Shown: positions 23,501 to 34,913 of the stretch, one piece after another
Numbering within the stretch: the stretch's first letter is position 1
How the letters are laid out: each line of letters begins with the position of its first letter
DNA from: Maratus speciosus
Lineage: Eukaryota; Arthropoda; Arachnida; Araneae; Salticidae
NCBI GenBank assembly: GCA_963932465.1
Contig: OZ010789.1
Location: forward strand, 594,281,581 to 594,345,580
DNA length: 64,000 nt
Reading direction: 5' to 3'
Position numbers and translations under genes: made by a program
Notes under the pieces: model-generated
Databases searched by the model: none
Told to the model about the DNA's origin: nothing
Seen by the model: only the letters and a program-made list of their open reading frames with translations

Positions 23501-25045
23501 GTTGTAAAAGCTATGAGTTTTTATAATAATATACTAATTTCAAATGCTAAAACGCGTAAATTAAAACTTTAAAACCAGTAAATGTCTGTTTATTTCGACT
23601 GTTGGCATGTTTCGACTCGCACCGTGTCATTTTCAAAACAGATAAATAAAACTATTCCAACTTTATATGGTCTATGAAACGCCATAATTCCCTGTTTCAC
23701 GTATTCTTTCATACTATGCACGTTATTATTTTTTTATTTTACTTAGATGTTTATTTTATATTTATTTTCATAATTACTGAGTAGCTCGAGCCTTATTTTC
23801 GGTAAGTGAAATCCTGCTGTATCGTTACATATTGAATTTCTGCCCTTTACAATCTCTATGGTTTCTCTTATAATGAATGAATACTATAGATTGGAAAGGG
23901 AATTTATTTACTTTTATTGAAATTTATTTAGATGGTTTCTTCATTATAAAACCTTACTAGGGCTGAAGTTTTTTAACTATTTGGAAAAATGGTTATTATT
24001 CTCGTCAGGGTAGGAAATCAAAAGCATATCTGGACGTTTTCATTGGTTTAATCCGCAATTTATTCGTTATCTGATTGGTATGTACAGTAATCTGTATTTC
24101 CCTTTGGTTTCACCAACGATGGACAACAGAGTGTTGCCACTATGACAAAAAAGTAATAAAAACTACAAAAAAAATTAATAAATCAGAAACAAATTGAGAT
24201 ACAGCTTTCAAACAAATTGCATTTAAAAGTAATTTTTTTTTTCTCTATCCGACGGTATAAAAAGTAATATTGTCGGATGTTTAGAAGTTGACATTTTATT
24301 TAAAATTGGTCGTGAGATTTTTTGGAAATCTGATGATAGAAAAGCCTTTTCTCGAACAGCCAATAAAATGCTTGGATAATACGCAAGTTTCAGGAAATCT
24401 TGCAATTTTTACGTGTAATAACACTATTAATGTTTAATTCATGGCGGTACGTAATGTATGACCAGCTCCGTAGAAGTCTAAAAATTTACAGTACCCAAAA
24501 TTGTAAAACTGAAATTTCTTTTAAAATTTGTTCACGATGGTTCCAGGAATGTTATCGTTTAATCCATGGCGTACATAATGTAGGATCAACTCCGTGCGAT
24601 ATTTTATGTCTTAAATTTTAGTCTTTGAAAAAATCATTTTCCAAATGGTCGTTGTAATTTGTTAAATTGCTATTTTTTTTATTTTATCTGTTATTTTTTT
24701 GTTTTATTTGGATGGTTATTATATATTTATTTTCATATTCATTTAGTAGCTCTACCCATATTTTCGTATGCATCGTTCAGAAAAATCATCAGAAAACCAG
24801 AGCCACTAAAATAATAAATAACGTGTTACATGAAAGAATACTTGGAAAATTGAATGGCGCTTCATTGAATGTGCAGATTTGAAGTAGTTTTATTTATTTC
24901 TTTTGAAAATTAGTCAGGGTTAGTCGAAGCATGTCAACAGTCCAAATAAACCTATTTTTACTGGTTTTAAAGTTTTAATTTACTCCTTTAAGCATTTGAA
25001 ATTAGTGTTATAAATGTCATTTTACTGAAACTATAATAAAACTGA
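23500..25045. repeat. Large inverted repeat with internal duplications
   Basis: Left arm about 23500-23650 and right arm about 24880-25045 are inverted relatives: ACTAATTTCAAATGCT, TAAATTAAAACTTTAAAACC, GTTTATTT.GACTGTTG, TTTTCAAAA. In between, two short direct duplications occur. One is TTTATTTTCATAATTACTGAGTAGCTC near 23760 against a diverged copy near 24730. The other is GTTTAATTCATGGCGGTACG near 24434 against one near 24560. The arms carry GTCGAAACATG-like sequence seen at the ends of Penelope-like elements. No gene. Confidence 0.55.
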
Positions 25046-25438
25046 TGGCTTAAGGTTTATTTAGTTTTAAAAATGGACTAGCCTAAATATTGTTAAATTA
25101 TCAAAAAATGCTTTTTAAAAAATACTTCTAAAATGTATCTGAAGAATGAGGTGCAAAACATGATCTCGGTCGATTACACATTAAAGAACCTTGGTTACAA
25201 ATTTTTCGGGTAATTTGTTTCCATATTTTTGACTTGAATTTCGTACTTTGATGTTTAGTTAAGGTTGTTAAAAGACTGTAAAATAGGGAATCAGTTTATT
25301 TTATTCAAAAATTGTTGCAGTAATATTGATTTAGCTTTAAAAAAAGATCTTGTTTCAAAAATAATAACGTAGAACGCTATAAGAGTCCTATTTACAATGT
25401 GCAACATTTTGGATTGATTTTTTAAAGTCTGATATTAA

Positions 25439-25760
25439 CCCGTTAATAGTCGCGCGTTGGTCTTTTCCCCGCCCGAAATTAGTTATCTTCCTGTAACTCA
25501 TTTCCCGTTAAAGTTACGATAGCGAAATTCCGTGTAGCTGACCCTGAGTGTTCACACTCTTGTGTAGTAAAATTGCAAGTCACTCCTGCTATTTCTTAGC
25601 ATTTTATCGCATTCTTAAGTTTCAATCGGTCTAAATGACCGCGTTGCGATCACTTGCGTTAGTTGAATTTTTCCCCCTCGTGTTCATCCTTTCCCATTTC
25701 CGCGAAATCTGTGGGGGAAAGTTTCTTCGAAGTACGGACTCTCTGCCTGTTGTTATTTCG
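25439..25760 (+). mobile_element. Possible piggyBac-like left terminus
   Basis: TTAA at 25435-25438 is followed by CCCGTTAATAGTCGCGCG and ~320 bp of GC-richer sequence distinct from its surroundings. Some piggyBac-type elements begin with TTAACCC-type ends. A piggyBac-like C-terminal coding remnant lies just downstream. No matching right end was found. Confidence 0.35.
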
Positions 25761-25933
25761 TCTCTTTCTTTCTTTCTACCCGTTCATAGAGTACTTTTTT
25801 ACTTTTAGAATGTGACTTAAAATTGTTTTATTATATTAGTTGTGAAGTCAGTTCGCACAAAAATCTGATGAATGGTCACTTACATTTTTTCTTCATTGTC
25901 AAATATTGCGCAAATAAATTCTCAAATTTATAA

Positions 25934-26221
25934 TCGTTTAAATATGGAAATAAAACGGAAATTCATCATCATTATTGGAAAGAACTTGCTTTCCATTTAT
26001 TACCGGAACATATAAATGAAAAAACATACAATAACACTGCCAAACCATTAAAAGAAAGAGAAGAGAATTTTGTAGGAATCAGTAAAAAAATTGCCGTTTC
26101 TCCAAAATCTGAAATGTACCGTTTTTGTACAATAAAACAAATTCGAAAGATAAAACAATTTTCTCAGAAATGTAGTACATATATCTGCGAAGAACATACA
26201 TATAATTTATTTGTACAATAA
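25934..26221 (+). pseudogene. Possible piggyBac-like transposase C-terminus
   Basis: An uninterrupted 95-codon frame without a start codon ends at TAA 26219-26221. It includes HHYWKELAFHLLPEHINEKT, then VSPKSEMYRFCTIKQIRK, and Cys/His residues in KCSTYICEEH. Order and spacing recall the piggyBac C-terminal tail, where a short helix region precedes a Cys-rich cross-brace zinc domain. Two of the expected cysteines are missing. The catalytic DDD domain is not present, so this would be an internally deleted copy linked to the 25439 terminus. Assignment is by memory of the family and is uncertain. Confidence 0.4.
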
Positions 26222-27087
26222 GAAAAATAATGAGAATTTTATAATGTAGGTTAGAAATTACGCAAATAAAAATATCTTTTGGATAATTCAGTGAATGTTT
26301 ATACTATGATTTTAAAAAATATTTTAAGTATTTTTCTAAAATTTATCTATTGTTAAATTTTCATACTGTAAGTAAAAACACATTTTTTTAACAATGCCGC
26401 AGAAAATGTTTTTTTATTATTAATATTGAAATACAATAGAGGCTTGGGGACGATATCTAACAAATTTTAATTTGTTGTCCTTCATCAATTGTTCAAACTA
26501 TTTTTCAAAATAATGTTTTCCGGAATATGCGAGAAAATTCATTTAAATTAAATTATTGCTGCATATTTATAATTTCGGAGAAAATTTTCTTATTGTTTTT
26601 ATTATTTTAATGAATGTTTTTATAAAACAATAAATTATAACATTAATACCTTATTATGAAATGTACAATTGAATATTTATTTTAATTAAATAGTTGCTCT
26701 AAAATACATCCCTATTAAAATGAACCTTTCAGTGATTCTATTAATTAAAATAATTTATCCATCTTAGGATTTAAATCTACAATTGCAAATGTATTTGAAT
26801 TAAATATATAATTTCAATAACTTATTTATTATTTGCTTTATGTAAGCGAAGTTCTTATCCAAATTTTTATTCAAGGGCGCTGCTCCCACCCTGAAATAAG
26901 TAAAAAAACTACAAATCGTGCATTTTCATTTGAAAAATGGATTTAATCACAAAATCTCGCGAACCCCCTCCCCTCCTCTCCCACCTCATACACACACAGA
27001 CACCCCACAAAATAAATAAATAAATAAAACGTAGTTACAACATTTACATTTATAATTTCGAAGTTAAGTATTTTTTACCTTTTTCTT

Positions 27088-27130
<43 letters not shown>

Positions 27131-27226
27131 ATTATACATTTTTAATAATATTTGGTTTATGTGGTGTTTGTGATTTCATAATTATTGGACATTTTCATTA
27201 TTTTTCAATGGTATTATTGTACAAAA

Positions 27227-27284
<58 letters not shown>

Positions 27285-27583
27285 CTTTAATTGTTTGTTG
27301 CATCAAATTTGATGGTTTTTCATATGTTTTAAATGAATTAATCGTCCGCAATATGCTGGTGAATCAGTGGTATTGCATTTGATTTTCTGTTGCATGTCAT
27401 AGGTTCCATTTTTACTTTCAGTTGTTCAATTTAGTGTCAGTGTAATATATTGATGCTAAATTCATTAATTTTATTTTATTAAATGGATAGAGAGTGCCGG
27501 AGTATCATAAAAATCATTAAATGGATAGAGAGTGCCGGAGTATCATAAAAATCTACCTGACTCTTGATTCTGTCCTTCCAAAA

Positions 27584-27615
<32 letters not shown>

Positions 27616-27800
27616 TACCCCTATCACGAATTTAGATTCATATTCGAAAATGTTTTCCTACTAATTATTGATTCATAGTAACATCAGAAATTCAATCAAA
27701 TCATTTACTATTTACTTTTAAATATTTATGCAAAACGAAGAAAGAGTTATAAAAACATTTATCTAGATGCCAACTGAATATATACTTAAAAAGTTTTAAA
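26222..27800. repeat. AT-rich DNA with microsatellites and a 38-bp tandem duplication
   Basis: (TA)n at about 27091-27123 and 27231-27281; (AAT)n at 27584-27611. A perfect 38-bp unit (AAATGGATAGAGAGTGCCGG..) is present twice head-to-tail starting at 27481 and 27519. No gene. The Ile-Tyr-rich frame at 27185-27382 is the microsatellite. Confidence 0.8.
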
Positions 27801-27839
27801 ATGAATAATTGCTGTGATCTTTTAAAGTTCAGTCAATAT

Positions 27840-27981
27840 TTTCACCCTACGTTATCCGTTTGCGATCATCTGATAACACCGGCAAGTTTCCCCTTCGTTT
27901 TCGGCCTGCTGGTAACGGCGGCAAATGGACCGAACGCGACTACTAACGTTCTAAAAAATGTCGCGACTACTCTCGGGTTAA
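27840..27981 (-). mobile_element. Possible piggyBac-like terminus
   Basis: On the minus strand TTAA (27978-27981) is followed by CCCGAGAGTAGTCGCGAC and a repeat of AGTAGTCGCG 25 bases further in. This resembles the 25435 terminus (CCCGTTAATAGTCGCGCG). Subterminal repeats are common in piggyBac-like ends. The 79-codon plus-strand frame at 27801-28040 is the antisense of this GC-richer patch. No second end found. Confidence 0.3.
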
Positions 27982-28405
27982 CTGATATAATATGTAAAAC
28001 TTCTCAGTTTTTAACAAACCTTAGAGAAATTTTTCGTTAAAAATTCACTTATACTCTCAGAATCTATTGATCACTGACCGTAAGTAATATCATTTCAAAA
28101 GTGATTTTTTGTTATTCGTTATTACAAATGGACAAAGTGCAATGTACAACAAATGTTTTCATAGAAATAAAATGTTCATAGATTAAACTGTTTAGATAAA
28201 ATAAAATTTATATTTGGATCTTTTATTATTATAAGTTCCAAGTAAAATATACAATAGAGTATTATTAAATAAATTATTTAGTCTTAAACTTAAGAAATTG
28301 AACTGTTCTAAATTTTGAACATACCTTACATTATAGGTTTAATTTTAAATAAATATTTTTTTTATTTTTGTTATGTTTACACTCACATATACGTATATAT
28401 ATATA

Positions 28406-28859
28406 CCGGGTGTCCTCAAAAGGACTGACTGATTTTTAAATTCAATAACTTGCAAACGGTGACAGATATTTAAGAAATTCTTGCAGGAGGGTTATGCATA
28501 AGGTCAAAAGTTTTTTTTACAGTGATTTTCGATTTTAGTTCGAATTACAAAAAATAGATGGCTCTGCCATAAACAGAAGCTAAATTCAGGCTCGTTTTTT
28601 GGCACTTCGAGACCCATTCAATACATTTTCATCTCGTGTTTCCGCATGGAAGAACAGAAAGACCAAAAAATCGAGCCTGTATTTAGCGCCTACTGCTTAC
28701 AGCGCCATCTATTTTTTGTAATTCGAACTAAAATCGAAAATCACCTTAAAAAAACTTTTGACCTCATGCATGACCCTCCTGCAAGAATTTTTTAAATATC
28801 TGTCACCGTTTGCAAGTTATTGAATTTTAAAATCCGTCAGTCCTTTTTAGGACACCCGG
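28406..28859. mobile_element. Near-complete hairpin MITE, 454 bp
   Basis: Ends CCGGGTGTCCTCAAAAGG and its inverted partner, with TA on both sides (28404-28405, 28860-28861). Arms of ~200 bp (28406-28610, 28660-28859) differ at few positions and leave only a ~50-bp loop. Non-coding; Tc1/mariner-type borders. Confidence 0.85.
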
Positions 28860-28996
28860 TATATAAATATGTAAACTTGTTTACTGTATATACAATATAC
28901 AGTTCGTCCTAAATGTTTACAGACAACCATTTTTACTATATAATATATGTGTGTGTTTGTTGAAAGTTTCTTAGAATAATACTATTGTATGTATAT

Positions 28997-29684
28997 ACCG
29001 GTTATGTAAGATGTCAAGAATTTTTTTACTGCGCGTCCTAGTTTTAGTTCCGATAAGAAGCAATGGATGACGGTGCAAGCAATATGTGCTCAATCGAGGG
29101 CCACAATCGAAAGCACTCAACATTAATACAAGGCTCCCAAATGGTCTGCTTTTCAATACAAGTATTTTCTTAAAGAAAATACTTTTTTTCACATTTTTCT
29201 TGCAAGTTTTTTAAAAACATACTCCGAAGTTTCGTTCGAGCGCAAAAGTTGTAGAACTCAATCATAAAATTTTCTCTGATAATTTTTTTTTTTTTTTTTT
29301 TAAATAGGGGACCATTTGGGATCCCTGCGTATGCGAACGAAGTAGATTAAACATATGGAGTAGGTCTCATTCCCCTATACAATCTTGCTCTTAGATCATG
29401 ATTCTGATTTCTGTCAGAGGGAGACCCACTCTACATGTTTAATCTTCTTCGTCCGCGTCAATGATGAGTAATTTCAGTTTTGACTCTTGTGTGAGCGCCT
29501 CTAGATTACACTGCCATCTATTGCTCCTATTTGGAACTGAAATAGGGAATATCAGTAAAATAAACCTGGCATCTTACATAAAGCAGCATCTGCAAGAATT
29601 GTTTTAACAGCTGTCACCATTTCCAATACATTGAAAATAATAACAGTGATAAATTTAACAGCCAGTCCCTTTTAGGACAACCGG
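28997..29684. mobile_element. Diverged foldback element with a second inverted repeat inside
   Basis: The left end TATACCGGTTATGTAAGATG and right end GGACAACCGGTATATA are degraded relatives of the 28406-28859 family. Matching inner parts include TCCGATAAGAAGCAATGGATG and CATCTATTGCTCCTATTTGG. In the centre (29330-29457) another inverted pair occurs: GAACGAAGTAGATTAAACAT against ATGTTTAATCTTCTTCGTCC. Confidence 0.55.
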
Positions 29685-29689
29685 TATAT

Positions 29690-30340
29690 ATGGGATAATA
29701 ATTAGCCACAACGATGCAACATACTGAACTCAAGGATTTATTTAAAAGAAACACGATATCATATGGAAAGAAAAAGCCAAACTAGATGAGAGTGGTGAAA
29801 TCGAGAGATGATTATGGGGAAATCTTCAAGTGAAAGGAAGATTTAAAATGAAATCAGCTAGAGAAATGTCCTATTCGATAGTTTTCACCTTACCAAGGAG
29901 GTTAGAAATTAGTTATACGATAAATTTAGAAATTGTTTTGGAATTCTAAGTGATCTCAAGTATCCATATGAACGAAGGTTCATATGATATGTTAATATGA
30001 TATATAGAATTGATGTTTATGAACTGTTGTAATTAACTCATCGTATTTTTTTCCCGAATAAGTAATGAAACTAGTAAGTGAATATATATGTTCACTAGCT
30101 GACTCTGCCCACTGCAAGCTACGCTTGCCAACCCCCGTTCAGACACTGCAGAATCTAAAAGCACGCTAATCTGATCGCTTTTAAAAAGATTAGAGGAGAT
30201 TGAATTATACTGAAAAAACCTGTAGCGATCTCCCTGTAAATGGGTTTCCATTCAATTCCCTTTGATTGCAAAAAATTACGTCAGAATCAGTTGCTGTTGA
30301 GACATCCAATGGTTGTTTTCAAGTTTGATTCACAATCTTT
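29690..30340. other. Unassigned; likely interspersed repeat at 30095-30340
   Basis: From CTAGCTGACTCTGCCCACTG onward the sequence is GC-richer and looks like a known type of arthropod interspersed repeat end. I cannot name it. The rest is unassigned. Confidence 0.3.
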
Positions 30341-31500
30341 GCCGGTTATATCTAAAATCTATCGCCAAACTATAAGATTAAATGCCAATAATGGTTGATC
30401 GTAAATGTCATATTCACTTGAGTTTAAGGAAGTTACACGTGTTTACGCCATCAAGTGATTTTTATTTCGACGTTTTATTTGTATTTTTATTAATGTTATA
30501 CAAATTTATAGTACTTCTTAGTTATCCCGTCGACCAATTTCGCTAAATTATATAAATCGCCAAACAACTCGCCAAATTATACACATTGGCATAATTTTTA
30601 TTTTAAAAAACGAACAAACAAATAAATTAGTAAAGGCACAGAATTGCTAATATTAATGTTTTAATAAGGCACAGATGCCATATACAGATGTATTTTTCGA
30701 CGCCAATTTGGCGAAAACATCAACAGCATAAATAACAACATCCGGATTACCATATCAAGCAAAATACGATACTTTGGCGCCAGTTAATTACCCATTGCGT
30801 ATATTACACTGGCGTCAGAAAGAAATCGCATGACATCTGTGCCTTAGTAAAACATTAATAAAAATACAAATAAAATGTCGAATTAATGGTTTTATTGGCC
30901 ATTATTTGCATTTAATCTTAAAATTAATTAATTAATGCCAACCATTATTGGCATTTAATCTTACAATTTGGCGACAGTAATTTGGTCGATGGGATAACTA
31001 AGGAGTACCAAATTTATTTGTTCTTTCGTTATTTAAAATAAAATAATTATGTCAATTTGTATAATTTGGCGAGTGATTTGGCTATTTATATAATTCGGCG
31101 AAATTGCTCGACGGGAGAAGTTGTACCATTTAAACATTGCTTTGAAGTTGGAATTAAATGTCATGATTTGTTGTATTGTCATATACGCTCCGGGTTTGGC
31201 GCGCATTTTTTACGACAATTTGGCGAAAGCCTCGTTTTCGAATACCAGTTACATATATATTTTTTTATTATTGTCTGTTATTTTTTTAAATGAAATAACA
31301 AAAAACAAATAAAAGTTTAATTAATAACCGTAGAACAAAACAATTTACAGCATTTTTTATAAATAAAAAAAATGAATTCAAATAAACATTTATTAATAAA
31401 TAAGCAACAATAGCCGGGTTACCATGTCAGGCAAAACAACGCCGTTTTGGCGCCAATTAGGTTCAGCGTTGCGTATGTAACATCTGTGCCTAATATTGTT
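30340..31500. repeat. Mosaic of inverted and direct copies of one repeat
   Basis: 30355-30640 matches the reverse complement of 30840-31125 in pieces (AAGATTAAATGCCAATAATG, TTTATTTGTATTTTTATTAA, TTAGTTATCCCGTCGACCAA, AACTCGCCAAATTATAC). The central block at 30740-30845 (GGATTACCATATCAAGCAAA, TTGGCGCCAGTTA, GACATCTGTGCCT) recurs directly at 31415-31495. The small frames at 31057-31312 lie in the right copy and are not genes. Confidence 0.6.
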
Positions 31501-32857
31501 CTTTTCGATTCGTTTAAAAAAAAGAAAGAAGTGAAAGCTATTTATTTCAAATGTTTTAGTTTTAAATGAAAGTTTTGTATTAAATAAAATTATAATGAAA
31601 TACAAATTGAATTTATGAATAAAAGTAACATGATACATTTCTTAGCATATATTTAAGAGATGCCAAACTGGTCGCCAGATTAGTTTAAAATAATACAACG
31701 TTTTCTAAAATATGAAGAAAAAAAAATATCTGTTATGATTAAAATTTGAGTTGCCATCATTAGAAAAAAGTATATAAAATTAGAAAAAAATTAATATTTC
31801 GAAAACTAATTCGAATTTAAGAATTCTAATACCAGTTTTGAGATCGGTGAATCAATACGGATTTTTGGGGTTAATTTCATCGCAAAGTATTCCGTATTTT
31901 AGGAGACATAGCCGTGAAACATAATCAGTTGTTTAATCAGTCGTTTTATATATTAGTTTCATAAATTCGTTTCAGTATTATTTTATATATATAGGGTAGA
32001 TTTCTTGTTATATATCAATCTTTCAGTAATTAACAGACCATATCACAAATATATATATCTACTTATATATATATATATATTTATTTAAGACATTTAAGAT
32101 ATTTCTATTAAAATTTAAATAATTATATTTAAAATACCTTTCATTATTTAAAATTTTACTTGGTATCAGTAATTTGACAAATAGAAATCACATATGGTAA
32201 AAATTAATATTTAGGCACGAGCAGTTGCGGGGGCAACCGCAAATTGAATAAGAAATTAATATTTGCGACCGCCATGGAACAGAAAATATTTGAAATTAAC
32301 TGTCACTAAAAGATGTGACTGTATGAGTCCTTTACAGAGATTGTATCAATGTACCTCCATAGGAATAGTACGCGAATTCGTGAAGATATGCAGTTTCTGT
32401 AAAAAGAAACTTTTTTATAGCATGCCGAGTTTCTGAACATGATTTAACGACACTATCCGAAAACGTCAAGAAGTGAGGTAGAAATATCGTACTGTAATTA
32501 AAAAAATATATTGAATTTTGATAATATATGAGAATTTGTATGAAATACTATTAACAGCGCATGCTCGAACGATATCCAAAACGACTGTCCATAATGTGGT
32601 AAGCAACTCTATCGGACAGCCTATATAAAAATACGACTAACTAACGACTAAAACCTCTTTTCGCCCGCAGTCCTTTATTTTTCTACTTATTCCGACTCTT
32701 TTTCGGAAGCAAGGTTCGTAGGTCCCCAGCCACGTCCCGAGTAAAAGACACTCTCGAGAAAGCCAGGTTGGAAAAAAAATTGAAACTGGACAAATTTAAA
32801 AGGGAATTTGTACAAATTAAAGACATCGAAAAGTAGGAAGTGAGGGCATGCGGCTCT
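31501..32857. other. Unassigned stretch
   Basis: AT-rich with small TA tracts near 31985 and 32055. The short frames at 31393-31638 and 32687-32875 lack recognisable motifs. Confidence 0.45.
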
Positions 32858-33235
32858 GAAGCTACCGAACGACACCTGCTGCGTCGAGTAGCACCATAAA
32901 GTTTGAGAAAGTTATGGGCGGTAAAGTGACCAGATTGACATATTTTGGAAAAGCATTTTTCACCCAGCTAAATTTATAAACCAGAAGCTACCGAACGACT
33001 CCTGCCGCGTTGAGCAGTATCATAAAGTTTCAGAAAGTTATGGGCGGTAAAGTGACCAGATTGACATGTTTTGGAAAAGCATTTTTCACCCAGCTACATT
33101 TATAAACCAGAAGCTACCAAACGACTCCTGCCGCGTTGAGCAGTATCATAAAGTTTCAAAAAGTTATGGGCGGTAAAGTGACCAGATTGACATGTTTTGG
33201 AAAAGCATTTTTCACCCAGCTACATTTATAAACCA
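32858..33235 (+). repeat. Three tandem 126-bp units
   Basis: Units start with GAAGCTACC at 32858, 32984 and 33110, giving exactly 3 x 126 bp. The second and third differ by only a few bases and the first by more. Landmarks are AAAGTTATGGGCGGTAAAGT and TTTTCACCCAGCTA. No long open frame runs through all three. Confidence 0.95.
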
Positions 33236-33847
33236 ACTTAAATTCAGTTTACTCTATCGCAAATATGTCTTCCCTTTAGGCATTATTCGCATGACTTTTT
33301 ATATAAGTTGCCTATATAACTGATCATCAAATTTGAAACAGGTATTGTTCGCACTTGTGAAGTCAACAAATAATTCATACAAATGCTCATACCTGATAAA
33401 ATCCTCAATGAATTCATTTTGAAAGGCAGTATAATGTTTGTATTCCACATTGTAAAATTTTTGGAAAGTGGCGTAAAATTTCATTGAAAACTTGTACTTT
33501 AAACAGAAAACTTTTCGTACTTACTTGCGTACTTTAAACAGAAAAAAATTTAATTTTGTAAGAAAACTTTTTTTATATTCAGGAACATGAGTGCAATTTT
33601 TTTTCACAACTATTAGCTTCATGTTTAAATCTTTCTTGAAAATTTAGAAGTCAATCATGATTTTTTAACCCTGAAATTCAAGAACGATTCCTCAAAAATA
33701 TCTATATATATTCGGCAAAACGTCCTTGAATTTCATATAATTAAATCTGAAATATTATATTCGCCTTCTTTGGTGTGACAGATTTTAAGTTTAAATAAGG
33801 CAAAAATTGGTACGCAAGACTGTATACCCTGTAAACCTTGTATTTTT
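33236..33847. other. Unassigned stretch
   Basis: The 61-codon minus frame at 33299-33484 has no family resemblance, and no repeat was seen. Confidence 0.45.
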
Positions 33848-34913
33848 ACTTTCTTCTATCTTTACAAGAAGAAAGTATTGGATTCATGAAAATTTTCGAA
33901 TTCCGGTTTTCGACGGATTTACACGTTTTAGGGGTCAGAGATCACGAAAAACATGTTTTTACAAAATGTCTGTCTGTGACTCTGTGAGTCTGTCTGTCTG
34001 TCTGATTTTGTGGGTGCTCTATCTCAAGAACTAATGCACGGAATTTAATAAAAATTTGTATTCAGTCAGTCCCTAATACAAAATGATGCTGATTAGTTTT
34101 TGGTGTAAATCGCTCAACAGGTGGCGCTGCTATGCTGCATTTTTCACGATTTTTGCAATAGCTCTATCTCACGAACTAATTCACGGATTTTGATCAAACT
34201 TCAGATTTAGTTAGTCCTTGATATGAATTGATGCTGATTACGTTTTGGTGTAAATCGCCCAACAGGTGGCGCTGTTATGATGAATTTTGTAGGATTTACA
34301 CGATACCTCCAATAGCTCTATCTTAAGAACTAACGCACGGATTTTCATCAAACTTAAAATTCAGATAGTCCTTGATATGACATGCTACTGATTATATGTT
34401 GGTGTAAATCGCCCAATAGGTGGCGCTTCTGTGCTGCCTTTTCACGATTGCCTCAATAGCTCTTATCTATAGAACTACTAGACGAATTTTCATCTAACTT
34501 CAGATTTAGTTGTATGTTGACACAAGTTGTTGTTACTTAGGTTTTGGTGTTAATCACCCAATAAGTGGCGCTGCTATACAGGAATTTTCACGATTTTCGA
34601 TATAGCTCTATCTCAAAAACTAATGCAGGGATTTTCTCCAAACTTCAGATTCAGTCAGACGTTGACATAAATTATTGCTGATTAGGATTTGGTATAAATC
34701 ACCCAATAGGTGGCGCTGCTAGGCATCATTTTGCTGGATTTAGATGATTTCAGCGATAGTCATATCTCAAGAACTAATGAACGGAAATTCATATCTTTAG
34801 AATCTTCATGAGATGCATAGATTGCCCTTTAATTTTGGCTGTGTGATAGCGAATTTTGAAGTATTAAAATGTATGAGATAGAGGAAAGTTTTGGGATTGG
34901 TACATCCGACTAG
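33848..34913 (+). mobile_element. Helentron-like non-autonomous element, copy 1 (full length)
   Basis: The 5' end is a hairpin: ACTTTCTTCT, nine bases, AGAAGAAAGT. An inverted partner (AGAGGAAAGTTTTG) lies near the 3' end, followed by a small hairpin (GGAT..ATCC) and CTAG. T borders both ends. Between lie five or so tandem units of ~145 bp, marked by GTGGCG at 34121, 34266, 34420, 34565 and 34710 and by CTATCTCAAGAACTAATGCA. This layout (5' end inverted near the 3' end, 3' stem-loop, T|T insertion, internal tandem array) is that described for HINEs such as Drosophila DINE-1. The 75-codon frame at 33807 is not a gene. Confidence 0.6.

Noticed and set aside
23597..23645. Another hammerhead-like motif (GTCGAAACATG on the minus strand)
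   Set aside because: The CTGAAGA half is degraded to TTGAAAA, so the catalytic core is not present.
27185..27382. 65-codon frame with Ile-Tyr repeats
   Set aside because: Pure (TA)n microsatellite translated; no conserved flanks.
27801..28040. 79-codon frame with a plausible-looking protein composition
   Set aside because: The GC-richer part is better explained by a TTAA-flanked terminus on the opposite strand; no known domain.
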